NCBI RefSeq assembly: GCF_009861525.1
Contig: NZ_WVHL01000005.1
Location: 3,038,001 to 3,102,000 of the forward strand
Direction of reading: 5' to 3'
DNA: 64,000 bases
From: Pseudomonas sp. LD120
GTDB taxonomy: Bacteria; Pseudomonadota; Gammaproteobacteria; Pseudomonadales; Pseudomonadaceae
Made by a program: the position numbers and the translations under genes. Every line of letters begins with the position of its first letter. Positions within the stretch are counted from its first letter, which is position 1. Under the pieces are notes generated by a model that worked only from the letters and a program-made list of their open reading frames with translations, ran no database searches and was not told where the DNA came from. Of the stretch, positions 32,311-40,611 are shown piece by piece.

Positions 32311-33689
32311 CAGGCCCCCTCGTCGCGCAGGTCGGAGGCGCGAGCCGCCCGGCCGGTCCGCTGATTGAGCTGGTGGTGACGCTGGGTCATGAGCACCGCG
32401 GCGATCAGGTTACCGATCAGCATGGCCTCCACCAGACCATTGAGGCCGCGCTGCCAGTGCAGGGTCAGCAGCCAGCCCAGGGGCACCATCAGCAGCAGGT
32501 AGGCAATGGCATGGATCAGGGTGGGGGGCATGGCGTCTTCGCGTCCGCGCAGGGCATTGGACATGATTCCCTGCCAGGCATCGAAGGGCAGCGCCAGGGC
32601 CAGTAGCAGCATGCTGGGCAGGGCCACGGCCAGCAGTTGCGAGTCATGGCTGTATTGCGCCAGCAAGGGGCCCGGCAGGGCCGCCAGGACCAGGGCGCAG
32701 AGGGTGCTCAAGGACACCCCCAGCAGCAGCCCGGCCCGGGTCGACAATTGGATGTCCGGCAGGTCGCGGTTGCCGTGGGCCATACCCACCTGGATCGAGG
32801 TGGCAAAGCCCACGCCCATGGGAATCATGAACAGGATCGAGCGGATGTTGACCAGCACCGCGCAGGCGGCGGCAATTAATGGCGAGGCCACCCCGGCCAT
32901 GATGGCGATCAGCATGAAGGCGCCGGCCTCGATGCCGAAACTCAAGCCGCCGCCATAGCCGATGCGCCGTTGCATCTGCCATTGCGACCAGCCCCAGGCG
33001 AAGCGCCGGTTGATGCCGAAGTCGGCCCGGTCCGCCATGATCCGGTGCACATACAGCATGATCGCCAGGGCCATCAACAGCCGGACAAGGGTGGTGCACC
33101 AGGCCGAGCCCAGGGCGCCCATTTCCGGCAGGCCGAACTCGCCATAGACCATGGCGTAGCACAGCACCGCGTTGACCAGGTTGCCGCCCAGGATGACCAG
33201 AGTGGCGGGCAGGGGGCGAGAGATGCCTTCGAGGAAAAACGAGTAGGCGATGTAGATCAGGATCGCCGGCAACCCCAGCGCCACGATGACCATCAGTTCG
33301 GCAATGGCCGCGGCCAGCTCCGCCTGCACCCCGAACCGTGCGAGCAAGGGCAGGCTGGCGACACTGGCCAGGGCGCAGGCCAGCCCGAGACCGAGGGCCT
33401 GGACCCCGCCGCGCTGGGCGGCCAGGCCGGCAGCGCGCGGGTCCTGCTGGCCGATGGCGATCGAGCCCATGACCAGGATGCCCAGCAGCAACCCGGCGGC
33501 AATCAGCATGTAGGTGTCGGCAATCGCGTGGGTGATGGAGATCGCCGCCAGCGACTCGGTGGCATAGCGCCCGACCATGATGGTGTCCACCAGGGACAGC
33601 AGCAGGAAGCCGATGCGCGACACGACGATCGGCCCCGAGAGTTTGGAGAGTTGCAGCAACTTGTCTTTGAGCGGTGTGGAACTGGCCAT
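32310..33689 (-). CDS. MATE-family multidrug exporter
   Basis: A 459-residue, twelve-helix membrane protein (RIGFLLLSLVDTIMVG near the start; a LGSAWCTTLVRLLMAL helix mid-protein). MATE pumps use a sodium or proton gradient to remove cationic aromatic compounds. ATG 33689 with an AGGAG site is chosen over the longer frame. It lies between the AHBA-type oxidoreductase and the glycosyltransferase genes, so it is probably the self-resistance or secretion pump for the product. Confidence 0.88.
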   Translation of the reverse strand: MASSTPLKDKLLQLSKLSGPIVVSRIGFLLLSLVDTIMVGRYATESLAAISITHAIADTYMLIAAGLLLGILVMGSIAIGQQDPRAAGLAAQRGGVQALGLGLACALASVASLPLLARFGVQAELAAAIAELMVIVALGLPAILIYIAYSFFLEGISRPLPATLVILGGNLVNAVLCYAMVYGEFGLPEMGALGSAWCTTLVRLLMALAIMLYVHRIMADRADFGINRRFAWGWSQWQMQRRIGYGGGLSFGIEAGAFMLIAIMAGVASPLIAAACAVLVNIRSILFMIPMGVGFATSIQVGMAHGNRDLPDIQLSTRAGLLLGVSLSTLCALVLAALPGPLLAQYSHDSQLLAVALPSMLLLALALPFDAWQGIMSNALRGREDAMPPTLIHAIAYLLLMVPLGWLLTLHWQRGLNGLVEAMLIGNLIAAVLMTQRHHQLNQRTGRAARASDLRDEGA

Positions 33690-33717
33690 GGGAGTGGCTC
33701 CTGGCTGCGGCGCCCGG

Positions 33718-34800
33718 TCAGTGACCTGGCCGGGCGGTGCAAGATGGCGTGAGATGGGGGTAAAGCGCGGACATTGCCGAGGCCAGCGAGCGCAGCTTGC
33801 GGTACTCGTGTTCGCGGGTCTGCGCACAAGTGCCCAGGCGGGCGATGCGGCGGCCGAGAAAGTCCCGGTAAGGCGCGAGGTTGTCCTCGGTGGCGAAGGC
33901 CAGCGGGGTCTGGGTGCCGTCCACGGTCAGCGTCAGGCTCGGCTGTTGGATGCGGTTCTGGCTGAAGCCGAAGGTGGTGCGCAAACACAGCTCGCCGGCG
34001 CTGCCGTACAGGGTGATGCGGGTTTCATCGAGCTCCTGGTGGCAGGCCCAGGCGGTACTCATGCGCACCAGCGTGCCGCCCCGGACCTGCAGGCAACTGA
34101 ATGACTGCGACTCGACTTCGATCGCGCCTCCCGGGCCCTGGTCGCCGCGCCAGGTGGCCGGCTGTTGAGCTTCGTCGGCGGTCGCTGGTACATGGTTGCT
34201 CAGGGCCGCGTCGATCAACGGATAGTCCAGTGCATGCAGGGCCACCTCCAGCAGGTGCCAGCCCAGGTCCGCGCCGGAGCCGGCCAGGGCCTGGCCGGCC
34301 TGGGTGAACCAGGAGCCCGGGCGCGGCACCCCACGGCGCCGACGCCAGCTGACATCGATACAGTGCAGCGTGCCCACCGCGCCCCGGGCGACGGCCGCGG
34401 CCATGGCGCGAACGTCGCTACGGTGGGCCGCGGCTGCGCTGACCAGGAGTTCGGCACCGGTTTCACGGCTGCAGCGGATCAGCTGTTCGGCATCCGCGCA
34501 GGACAGGCAGGCGGGCTTTTCCAGGATCACATGCAGTCCCTGGCCCATGGCCCTCAAGGCCTGTGGCACGTGATGCACGTTGGGCGAGCAGATCAGGGCC
34601 AGGTTGCAGTCCCGCAATGCCTGGTCGCTCATGCAGCGATGCCAGCGCGGACCAGGCGACAGGGCCGGGAAGGCCGTACTCGCCTCGGCCTGGGGATCGA
34701 TCACTGAGACGATGTGCGCATTGTGTTGTACCAGCAGCGGTGCCCAGACATTGCGCGCCACCCAGCCGGCTCCGACGAGGGCTACACGGGGCTCGATCAT
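33718..34800 (-). CDS. Gfo/Idh/MocA oxidoreductase, AHBA-type (RifL-like)
   Basis: A 360-residue sugar oxidoreductase. The Rossmann loop is ALVGAGWVARNVWAP, and the catalytic EKP is in HVILEKPACLS. A GSWFTQAGQALAGSGADLGWHLLEVALH segment fits the substrate-domain motif of RifL-type proteins, which oxidise UDP-glucose C3 before amination. It is coupled to the aminotransferase gene upstream (overlap of 4 bases), the arrangement expected for a RifL/RifK pair. A related Bacillus pair (NtdC/NtdA) acts on glucose-6-phosphate and also yields kanosamine. Confidence 0.82.
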   Translation of the reverse strand: MIEPRVALVGAGWVARNVWAPLLVQHNAHIVSVIDPQAEASTAFPALSPGPRWHRCMSDQALRDCNLALICSPNVHHVPQALRAMGQGLHVILEKPACLSCADAEQLIRCSRETGAELLVSAAAAHRSDVRAMAAAVARGAVGTLHCIDVSWRRRRGVPRPGSWFTQAGQALAGSGADLGWHLLEVALHALDYPLIDAALSNHVPATADEAQQPATWRGDQGPGGAIEVESQSFSCLQVRGGTLVRMSTAWACHQELDETRITLYGSAGELCLRTTFGFSQNRIQQPSLTLTVDGTQTPLAFATEDNLAPYRDFLGRRIARLGTCAQTREHEYRKLRSLASAMSALYPHLTPSCTARPGH

Positions 34801-36005
34801 CGTGCGCCGGCCAGATGCTGGTGGACCTTGGCGATGGCCGTGGCGATGTCCAGGGTGTCCTGTTCGTTGCCGAGCAGGGCCCGGTGGTGGATCCAGATAC
34901 CGCGATGCGCCAGGTGCTCGGTCACCGGGCAGGCGGCGATGCACTGTGCCAGGTCCTGCCGGGTCGGAGCCGGTGCCTGCCAGAAGCTGGGAATGCGGTA
35001 CAGCGCCTGGTAGGAGCGGAACGCCGGGATGCCTTCGGCCACCAGGCAGTCCACCACCTGGTTGCGGTCCAGCGCGCGCTGGCCCGGGAGGTCGTCGAGG
35101 GTGAACAGGAACATGTAGTAGGGGTGGGTGTGGGCATCCGCGGTACGCACCTGCGGCGTCACCAGCCCCTGGCGTACCAGCGTTGCATTGAGCAACTGGG
35201 CGTTGTGCTGGCGCACCCGGGTCTGCTGCTCCAGGCGCCCGAGCTGGGCACTGAGTACCGCGGCGCTGAATTCGCTCAAGCGGGCATTGGTGCCGACCAC
35301 GGTGTGCTGGTAGCTGCGATCACCCAGGGGGCGCCCGACGTTGCCGTAGAGAAAGACCTTTTCCCGCAGTTCTTCGTTGGGGCACAGCACCAGGCCGCCT
35401 TCCCCGGCGGTCATCAGTTTGAAGTTCTGGAAGCTGAAGCAGGCCAGGGAGCCGTATTCGCCAATCCCGGTATCGCCCAGGCCGCGTGCGCCGTGAGCGT
35501 GGGCGGCGTCCTGGATGATCACCAGTCGATGCTGGTCGGCGATTCTCGACAGGCTGAGCATGTCGCACAGGTGCCCGGCCATGTGTACCGGGATGATGGC
35601 TCGGGTGCGGGGCCCGATGTTTGCCAGCACGGCGGCCGGGTCGATGCACAGCGTGTCGGGCAGCACGTCCACGGCAATCGCGGTGGCGCCGATACGCTGG
35701 CAGGCCATCGAGGTGGAGATGAAGGTGAAGGCCGGCACTATGACCTCGTCACCGGCACCGATGCCCGCTGCTTGCAGGGCTATTTCGATCGCCACCGTGC
35801 CGTTGCTTACCGCAAAGGCCGAGTGGGCACCGTGCACCTGCGCGAAGGCCTGCTCGAAGTCGAGGTTTTCGCAGCCTTGCATGCGCCACCACTGGCCCTG
35901 GTGCAAGCTGCGCAGCAGAGCGCTTTCCTCTTCGGCACCAAACTGCGGCCAGCCGGGATAAGGGGTTTGTCGAACAGGGGTACCGCCATCAATAGCCAGG
36001 GTCAT
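34797..36005 (-). CDS. DegT-family aminotransferase, AHBA-synthase-like (RifK-like)
   Basis: A 402-residue PLP enzyme. It contains GQWWRM at 37-42, VPAFTFIST, PVHMAG, QDAAHAHGARG (Asp166) and the PLP lysine Lys196 in FSFQNFKLMTAGEGG. From memory these blocks, and a late IWIHHRALL, closely match AHBA synthase RifK/MitA. RifK both aminates UDP-3-keto-glucose with RifL and aromatises aminodehydroshikimate to 3-amino-5-hydroxybenzoate. Which role is active here depends on whether aminodehydroshikimate is made. ATG 36005 has an AAGGA site and opens block B beside the AT-rich region. Confidence 0.85.
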   Translation of the reverse strand: MTLAIDGGTPVRQTPYPGWPQFGAEEESALLRSLHQGQWWRMQGCENLDFEQAFAQVHGAHSAFAVSNGTVAIEIALQAAGIGAGDEVIVPAFTFISTSMACQRIGATAIAVDVLPDTLCIDPAAVLANIGPRTRAIIPVHMAGHLCDMLSLSRIADQHRLVIIQDAAHAHGARGLGDTGIGEYGSLACFSFQNFKLMTAGEGGLVLCPNEELREKVFLYGNVGRPLGDRSYQHTVVGTNARLSEFSAAVLSAQLGRLEQQTRVRQHNAQLLNATLVRQGLVTPQVRTADAHTHPYYMFLFTLDDLPGQRALDRNQVVDCLVAEGIPAFRSYQALYRIPSFWQAPAPTRQDLAQCIAACPVTEHLAHRGIWIHHRALLGNEQDTLDIATAIAKVHQHLAGAR

Positions 36006-36617
36006 ACATCCATTTCCTTGGAAAGGTTTATAAACAGGCAGGCAGCAGACTATTGCCGGGATATTTCGGAAAAGTTCTCGGCGATTGAAGTGTTTTGCCT
36101 GAAGTTTTAGTTAAGTGTCGAATGTGTCGCGCTATAGGTTCTGTAGTTGCTGGGTCGTGCTTCCAAAGTTGTTATTTTCAGCGTGGCCGTGAAGATAACA
36201 TGGGATTAAAAGTTGGATGCAAGGTTATTTTTAGTAATCCTTTGTAATATTATGAAATACTCTCATAGTTGCAGTTGTCGTGTCTGGATTAATCCCTGTG
36301 TTAAAAAATCGCCAATGCCGGACTTGCCCTTTGGGCCCCGGTTTGAGTGGCTTTTAGGCAGGATAGTGGCGGGCATGAGCGCGCCTATAAAAAAATAGCT
36401 GACGTCAAGGAAGTGTCATTTCATATCCGGGAATTTCTATGTAACTCTCCTTTTAAGTAATGGAGTGGTTTGTGTTCGGTTGCCTTTTATTTGCTTTCTT
36501 GACGGGTGCTGTTCGCGACATTGCAAAGCGACTGTCGCTTTGTAGTCATGTCTAAGTATTGGTTCGGTATTCACTAAGTTTGCCGGGCTCAGGGACGATA
36601 AGAGGCTAATTGATATT
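36006..36617. promoter_or_regulatory. AT-rich divergent control region of blocks B and C
   Basis: About 610 bases between the divergent block B and block C, clearly more AT-rich than the genes around it. It includes a perfect 10-base palindrome GTTTATAAAC at 36026-36035, just upstream of the block B start. Short open frames here show no conserved features. With no regulator gene in the locus, these sites would be read by a distant regulator. Confidence 0.5.
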
Positions 36618-37901
36618 ATGAAGACGTTGATTGTCATTGCCGAAGGGATGGACCCGTTGGTACTGGAGTCCGAAGTTGCCAAAGGCCGGCTTCCATGGTT
36701 CTCGCAGCGCTTGGGCGCGCACTCTTATCGGCATTTGAATTGTGGGCCAGTGCCCTATGAACCAAGCAACCTGGCGACCGCTTTCTCGGGGGTCAACCCC
36801 GGTCGGCATGGGTGTTTTTCTTACTGGAGCGCCCACAGTTCGGGGGAGATCCCACGGATTCTCGAAACCACCGATGTCATGGCGCCGCGGCTTTGGGAGT
36901 GGCCGGAAATGGCCGGGCAGCGCTTTGCGGTGGTCAATGTGCAGCTCACCCATCCGCCGCAGCCGCTCAATGGCACGCTGATTACCTACCCGATGCACAA
37001 CTCGATGAATACCAGCCACCCGCGCAGCCTGCTGCGCGACCTGAATGCCCAGGGGGTGCGCTACGCCCATGACGTTTCGCTGTTCTACACCGGGCAGCCC
37101 TTCGACGAGTTCGCGGCCCAGGCCTTGCGGATCGCCGAGCATCAGCTCGACAGCGCCATGGCCCTGGGGGCGGAGGCGGACGTGATGATCGTCAACCTGA
37201 CCCTGGCCGATCGCTTGTCGCATTTCATGTGGTACGAAATGCTCGATCCCGAGCCCGCGCAGCGCCCGCAGATTCTCTGCGCTTATGACTTCATCGACCG
37301 TGCCTGCGAGCGTCTGCAGTCCCTGGCTCCGGAGTCGATGCTGGTGTTTTCCGAGATGGGCTTCGGCGAACTGACGGGGTTCTTCTCCATTGACCAGCAC
37401 TTGCGAGCCGCCGGCCTGCAAGTGCTCGACGAGCAGGGTCAGGTTGACCTCAAGCGCAGCGTCGCCCTGGAGACGGTGCAGGGTTCCCATGGGGTGATGT
37501 TGTGCGCCGACCTGTGCAATGAAGGGCGTGCCAGCGCTGCTCAACGCCAGGCGGTGATGCAATGCCTGAGCGACATCCGTTTTGCCGATGGGCAGCCGGC
37601 GCTGGCCAGCGTCCGTGCTCGGGAGGAGGTGTACCAGGGGCCCCATACTCACCTGGCCCCGAGCCTGATCGTGACTCCGGCGGACCCCAAGCGGCCTCCT
37701 TTGGGCGATCCGCGCTGGGCCAATCACGTGCGCCGCACCGCGCAGTCGGGATGGCATCGCGATTGCGGTTTCGTGCTGCTGGACGGGGCCAGGATCCAGG
37801 CCGCGCCGGGGCCCCTTCAACTGCAGCAGATCGCCCCGACGATCGCTGGGCTGAGTGGTTGCCAGCCTGCTGCCCAATGTGAAATGACGAGTTTTGCATG
37901 A
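36618..37901 (+). CDS. Degenerate phosphodiesterase-like protein (paralogue of the first block A gene)
   Basis: A 427-residue protein alignable to the 4930-6429 product over its length. Key positions differ: the metal Asp is Glu9 (IAEGMD), the nucleophile Thr position is Glu48 (YEPSN), and the Asp-His pair reads Glu-Met (FSEMGFG). The Asp and His in LADRLSHFMW and the late His in SGWHRD remain. Phosphodiesterase activity by the usual mechanism is therefore unlikely. It may be a structural or substrate-binding partner of the intact copy. It is the first gene of block C, and its stop overlaps the next start (ATGA). Confidence 0.75.
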   Translation: MKTLIVIAEGMDPLVLESEVAKGRLPWFSQRLGAHSYRHLNCGPVPYEPSNLATAFSGVNPGRHGCFSYWSAHSSGEIPRILETTDVMAPRLWEWPEMAGQRFAVVNVQLTHPPQPLNGTLITYPMHNSMNTSHPRSLLRDLNAQGVRYAHDVSLFYTGQPFDEFAAQALRIAEHQLDSAMALGAEADVMIVNLTLADRLSHFMWYEMLDPEPAQRPQILCAYDFIDRACERLQSLAPESMLVFSEMGFGELTGFFSIDQHLRAAGLQVLDEQGQVDLKRSVALETVQGSHGVMLCADLCNEGRASAAQRQAVMQCLSDIRFADGQPALASVRAREEVYQGPHTHLAPSLIVTPADPKRPPLGDPRWANHVRRTAQSGWHRDCGFVLLDGARIQAAPGPLQLQQIAPTIAGLSGCQPAAQCEMTSFA

Positions 37902-38857
37902 CCGGCCTGGCGCTTGTTGGGCAGCCGTTGGCGCAAGCCGTTCTCGATAACCTGGGCAAGGTCGGGGATCACCATCGCCGGTTCAGCGTGGCGGCGGGGG
38001 AGGCGGGGCTCTACGGTTTTGTCGACCGTGACCTGCAGGCACTGAAGTCCATTGGCTTGGCCTCGCGCATTCAGGAACACGACGAGTTCTTCGATCCCGA
38101 CGATCTGTACAGCCTGTCCCTGCACCTGCGCTTGCCGTCGTTGCACAAGCTGGCGATGCGCAGTTGGGCCACGGCGTTTCGCCAGTCCGATCGTCAGCGA
38201 CAGGTCGACCTGGTGTACACGCTCAACGAAAAGCAGCCGCCCCAGGGGCCGATCCAGGTGCTGACCGCCGCGGAGCGCCTGTGTGTGCTGGAGGCTCCGC
38301 AGGGCGGCGACTTCTATCACCAGCGCCTGGTCATCGCGGGCCAGACACGGCTGTTGCCGAGTCCGTTTCGGGAGTTGCTCGAAGAGGTCAGCGCCGGCAT
38401 GCAGTTCTACATGCTGCACGACGGTGTTCGTTGGGACCTTGAGTTCATGAGCCGGCATCGGCTGGCCGAATGCGGCGGTTTCTCGAAATTGCTGGTCGAA
38501 CGTGCCAAGGCACTCGGTTTGCCAGCCCGGCAGGTATTTGGCCTGCTGCTCAGTTCCCCCTATGCCACCGGTCATTACTGGGCCGAGCTGCAGATTCGTG
38601 GCGAGTGGATTGCCGTGGACCCCTTGATGATTCGCCTGCTGTCGCAGCAGGCGGGGCTTGTCTGTGATCAATGGCCGCTGCACAGGTCACCGCTGGGCGC
38701 GCTGTTGAGGCTGTGCGTGGTCGACTCCTACGACCACAACGGAGCCCCCTGCCTGAGCTGCTTCGAAGACAAGTACTTTCGCCAGCTCCCTGTGGCGACG
38801 GCAGGAACCATGCAGTACCGGGTGTCATACAGGGTAGCGGTTCAGCTGCCTGTTTAA
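37898..38857 (+). CDS. Transglutaminase-like (papain-fold) protein
   Basis: A 319-residue protein. The C-terminal half carries a transglutaminase-type core: Cys192 in ECGGFSKLLVERAKALGLPAR, His226 in TGHYWAEL and Asp241 in WIAVDP, the expected triad. The N-terminal half is not recognised. Such domains act as acyltransferases or amidases in several natural product pathways, transferring an acyl group from a thioester to an amine. Here a role in amide formation with a carrier-bound acid or a polyamine is possible but unproven. It is coupled to the degenerate phosphodiesterase-like gene. Confidence 0.7.
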   Translation: MTGLALVGQPLAQAVLDNLGKVGDHHRRFSVAAGEAGLYGFVDRDLQALKSIGLASRIQEHDEFFDPDDLYSLSLHLRLPSLHKLAMRSWATAFRQSDRQRQVDLVYTLNEKQPPQGPIQVLTAAERLCVLEAPQGGDFYHQRLVIAGQTRLLPSPFRELLEEVSAGMQFYMLHDGVRWDLEFMSRHRLAECGGFSKLLVERAKALGLPARQVFGLLLSSPYATGHYWAELQIRGEWIAVDPLMIRLLSQQAGLVCDQWPLHRSPLGALLRLCVVDSYDHNGAPCLSCFEDKYFRQLPVATAGTMQYRVSYRVAVQLPV

Positions 38858-38880
38858 ATCGATTGCAGATAGGGAAAATC

Positions 38881-39624
38881 ATGCTGGAACTGAATGGACG
38901 GGTGTGCCTTGTCACAGGGGCTTCAGGTGTGCTGGGCGCTGCGATATGTGAAGAGTTGGTCCGTGAAGGCGCTTGGGTCTACGGGGTCTACCAGCACAAC
39001 ATCGAGCGTATGCAAGCCCTGGTCGCCGAGACCGCGGAGCTACCTGGCACACTGACTCCGGTCGCTTGCGACCTGACATGCACAGAAAAAACCACCAACA
39101 TGCTGGCCACCCTGGCCGCCGACTCAAGGCCGATTCACGCCCTGGTCTGTTGTGCAGGGACGATGTTGCGCAAGTCCGCCTTGCTCAGCAATCAACGCGA
39201 TGGCGAGTCGCTGTTCGAACTCAATGTCGAGGCCACGATCGGCCTGGTGCGTCAGGTTGTGCGGCCAATGCTGGGACAGCGAGCCGGGCGCGTGGTGCTC
39301 CTGGGGTCACTGGCCGGCGAAAGCGGGATGCCCGGGCAAAGCCTGTATGCCGCGTCCAAGGCGGCGCTGCATGGTTACGCCCGGTCGCTGGCCTTCGAGG
39401 TCGGTGGGTTCGGCATCACTGTCAATGTGGTCGCTCCAGGAGCCGTGGCCGGGCCACCGACCCATTACAGCGCCGCCGAGGAGCAGCAGGTGTGCCAGCG
39501 TATCGGCCTGCGACGCCTGGGGCGCCCCGAGGAAGTGGCGGCGGTGGTCGGCTTTCTCGCTTCGGCCCGGGCCTCCTACATCAACGGTGCGGTGATCGCG
39601 GTCGATGGCGGAGGGCGTTTCTGA
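38881..39624 (+). CDS. Short-chain dehydrogenase/reductase (FabG-like)
   Basis: A 247-residue classical SDR. The nucleotide loop is LVTGASGVLGAAI, the catalytic Ser is in LLGSLAGES, and the Tyr-Lys pair is YAASK. The end IAVDGGGRF is FabG-like. It would reduce a ketone or oxidise an alcohol of an intermediate with NAD(P)H. AGGGAAA precedes ATG 38881, and its stop overlaps the ROK kinase start (TGATG). Confidence 0.85.
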   Translation: MLELNGRVCLVTGASGVLGAAICEELVREGAWVYGVYQHNIERMQALVAETAELPGTLTPVACDLTCTEKTTNMLATLAADSRPIHALVCCAGTMLRKSALLSNQRDGESLFELNVEATIGLVRQVVRPMLGQRAGRVVLLGSLAGESGMPGQSLYAASKAALHGYARSLAFEVGGFGITVNVVAPGAVAGPPTHYSAAEEQQVCQRIGLRRLGRPEEVAAVVGFLASARASYINGAVIAVDGGGRF

Positions 39625-40556
39625 TGCATTGCGCAAGTATCGACCTGGGCGGCAGCAAAATGGCCCTTCACTTCAGCATCGCCGGACGCGTTGTGCAGCG
39701 TGAGCGCATCGAGATTCCGGCCGGCTGTGTTGCGCACAGCATTCTTGAACAGGCGGTGGTCCTGTTGTCCCAGCAGATCGCGCTGTACGGCCCGATCAAT
39801 TGCCTGGTGATTGCCAGCGCACCGACGATCAATGCCGACGGAACCATCATCCGCTGGCCCAATCGGCCGGACTGGGAAGGTCTGGCCATCGGCCCGGCCT
39901 TTCGCATCGAGGGGGTCGAACGGGTGATCTGGTGCGATGACGGAACGGCGGCGACTTTCGGCGACGCCACGGTCATGCGTGCCTCCAACCTGGTGCATTT
40001 CTCCCTGGGCACCGGGGTTGGTGGCGGCGTGGTCTATCAGGGTCGCATGTTGCCCGATCGCGAGCTGGGGCACCTGCTGGTCTGGCCCGGAGGTGCGCCC
40101 TGCAGTTGTGGGCGGGCGGGTTGTCTGCAGGCCTATGCGTCGTTTCGTTCACTGGACAAGTTTGTCGCCTCGATGGGCTTTTCCGATGACGCCACGCTTA
40201 ACCACTGGCGCTTGCGGGCGGTACAGGCCCTGGCGCTGGCCACGGCCAACCTGGTGGAGCTGTTCCGGGTGGAGGTGATCTGCCTTGGCGGGGGCATGCT
40301 CGGACGCTTTCCGGAAATTCCCCATCAGGTGGGCATGCTGCTGCGTGAGCCGGGCTACCTGAAACCCTCCTTGAATCCGCCCCTGGTGATGCATTCCCCC
40401 CAGGGCACCGAAGCCTCGGTGCTGGGTGGGTTGTATCTGGCCCAGGCCAGCCACGAAGTGCAGAACGAGATCTGCGAAGGTGGCATCGACAATTCCAGGG
40501 TCAGCATTCGCCATGTCAGCAACGGCATGAGTTTTATCTCCATGAGCCCGAGGTGA
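39624..40556 (+). CDS. ROK-family sugar kinase (kanosamine kinase RifN-like)
   Basis: A 310-residue ROK protein. The phosphate loop is SIDLGGSKMALH, the catalytic Asp lies in IWCDDGTAATFGD, and the zinc motif is CSCGRAGCLQAYAS with an upstream ELGH. The usual Glu after CxCGxxGC is Gln here, as in a minority of ROK members. RifN, a ROK kinase, phosphorylates kanosamine at C6 in AHBA biosynthesis, and a ROK kinase with RifK, RifL and RifM-like genes in one locus fits that role. A generic glucokinase is the alternative. Confidence 0.8.
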   Translation: MHCASIDLGGSKMALHFSIAGRVVQRERIEIPAGCVAHSILEQAVVLLSQQIALYGPINCLVIASAPTINADGTIIRWPNRPDWEGLAIGPAFRIEGVERVIWCDDGTAATFGDATVMRASNLVHFSLGTGVGGGVVYQGRMLPDRELGHLLVWPGGAPCSCGRAGCLQAYASFRSLDKFVASMGFSDDATLNHWRLRAVQALALATANLVELFRVEVICLGGGMLGRFPEIPHQVGMLLREPGYLKPSLNPPLVMHSPQGTEASVLGGLYLAQASHEVQNEICEGGIDNSRVSIRHVSNGMSFISMSPR

Positions 40557-40611
40557 GCGGGCTCATGGCAGGACACAACGGATGTATCCATTTTGAGAAA
40601 AGGCCAACGAT

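Noticed and set aside
36213..36398. A 61-residue frame in the AT-rich gap between blocks B and C
   Set aside because: No ribosome site or conserved features; AT-rich intergenic DNA gives such frames by chance.
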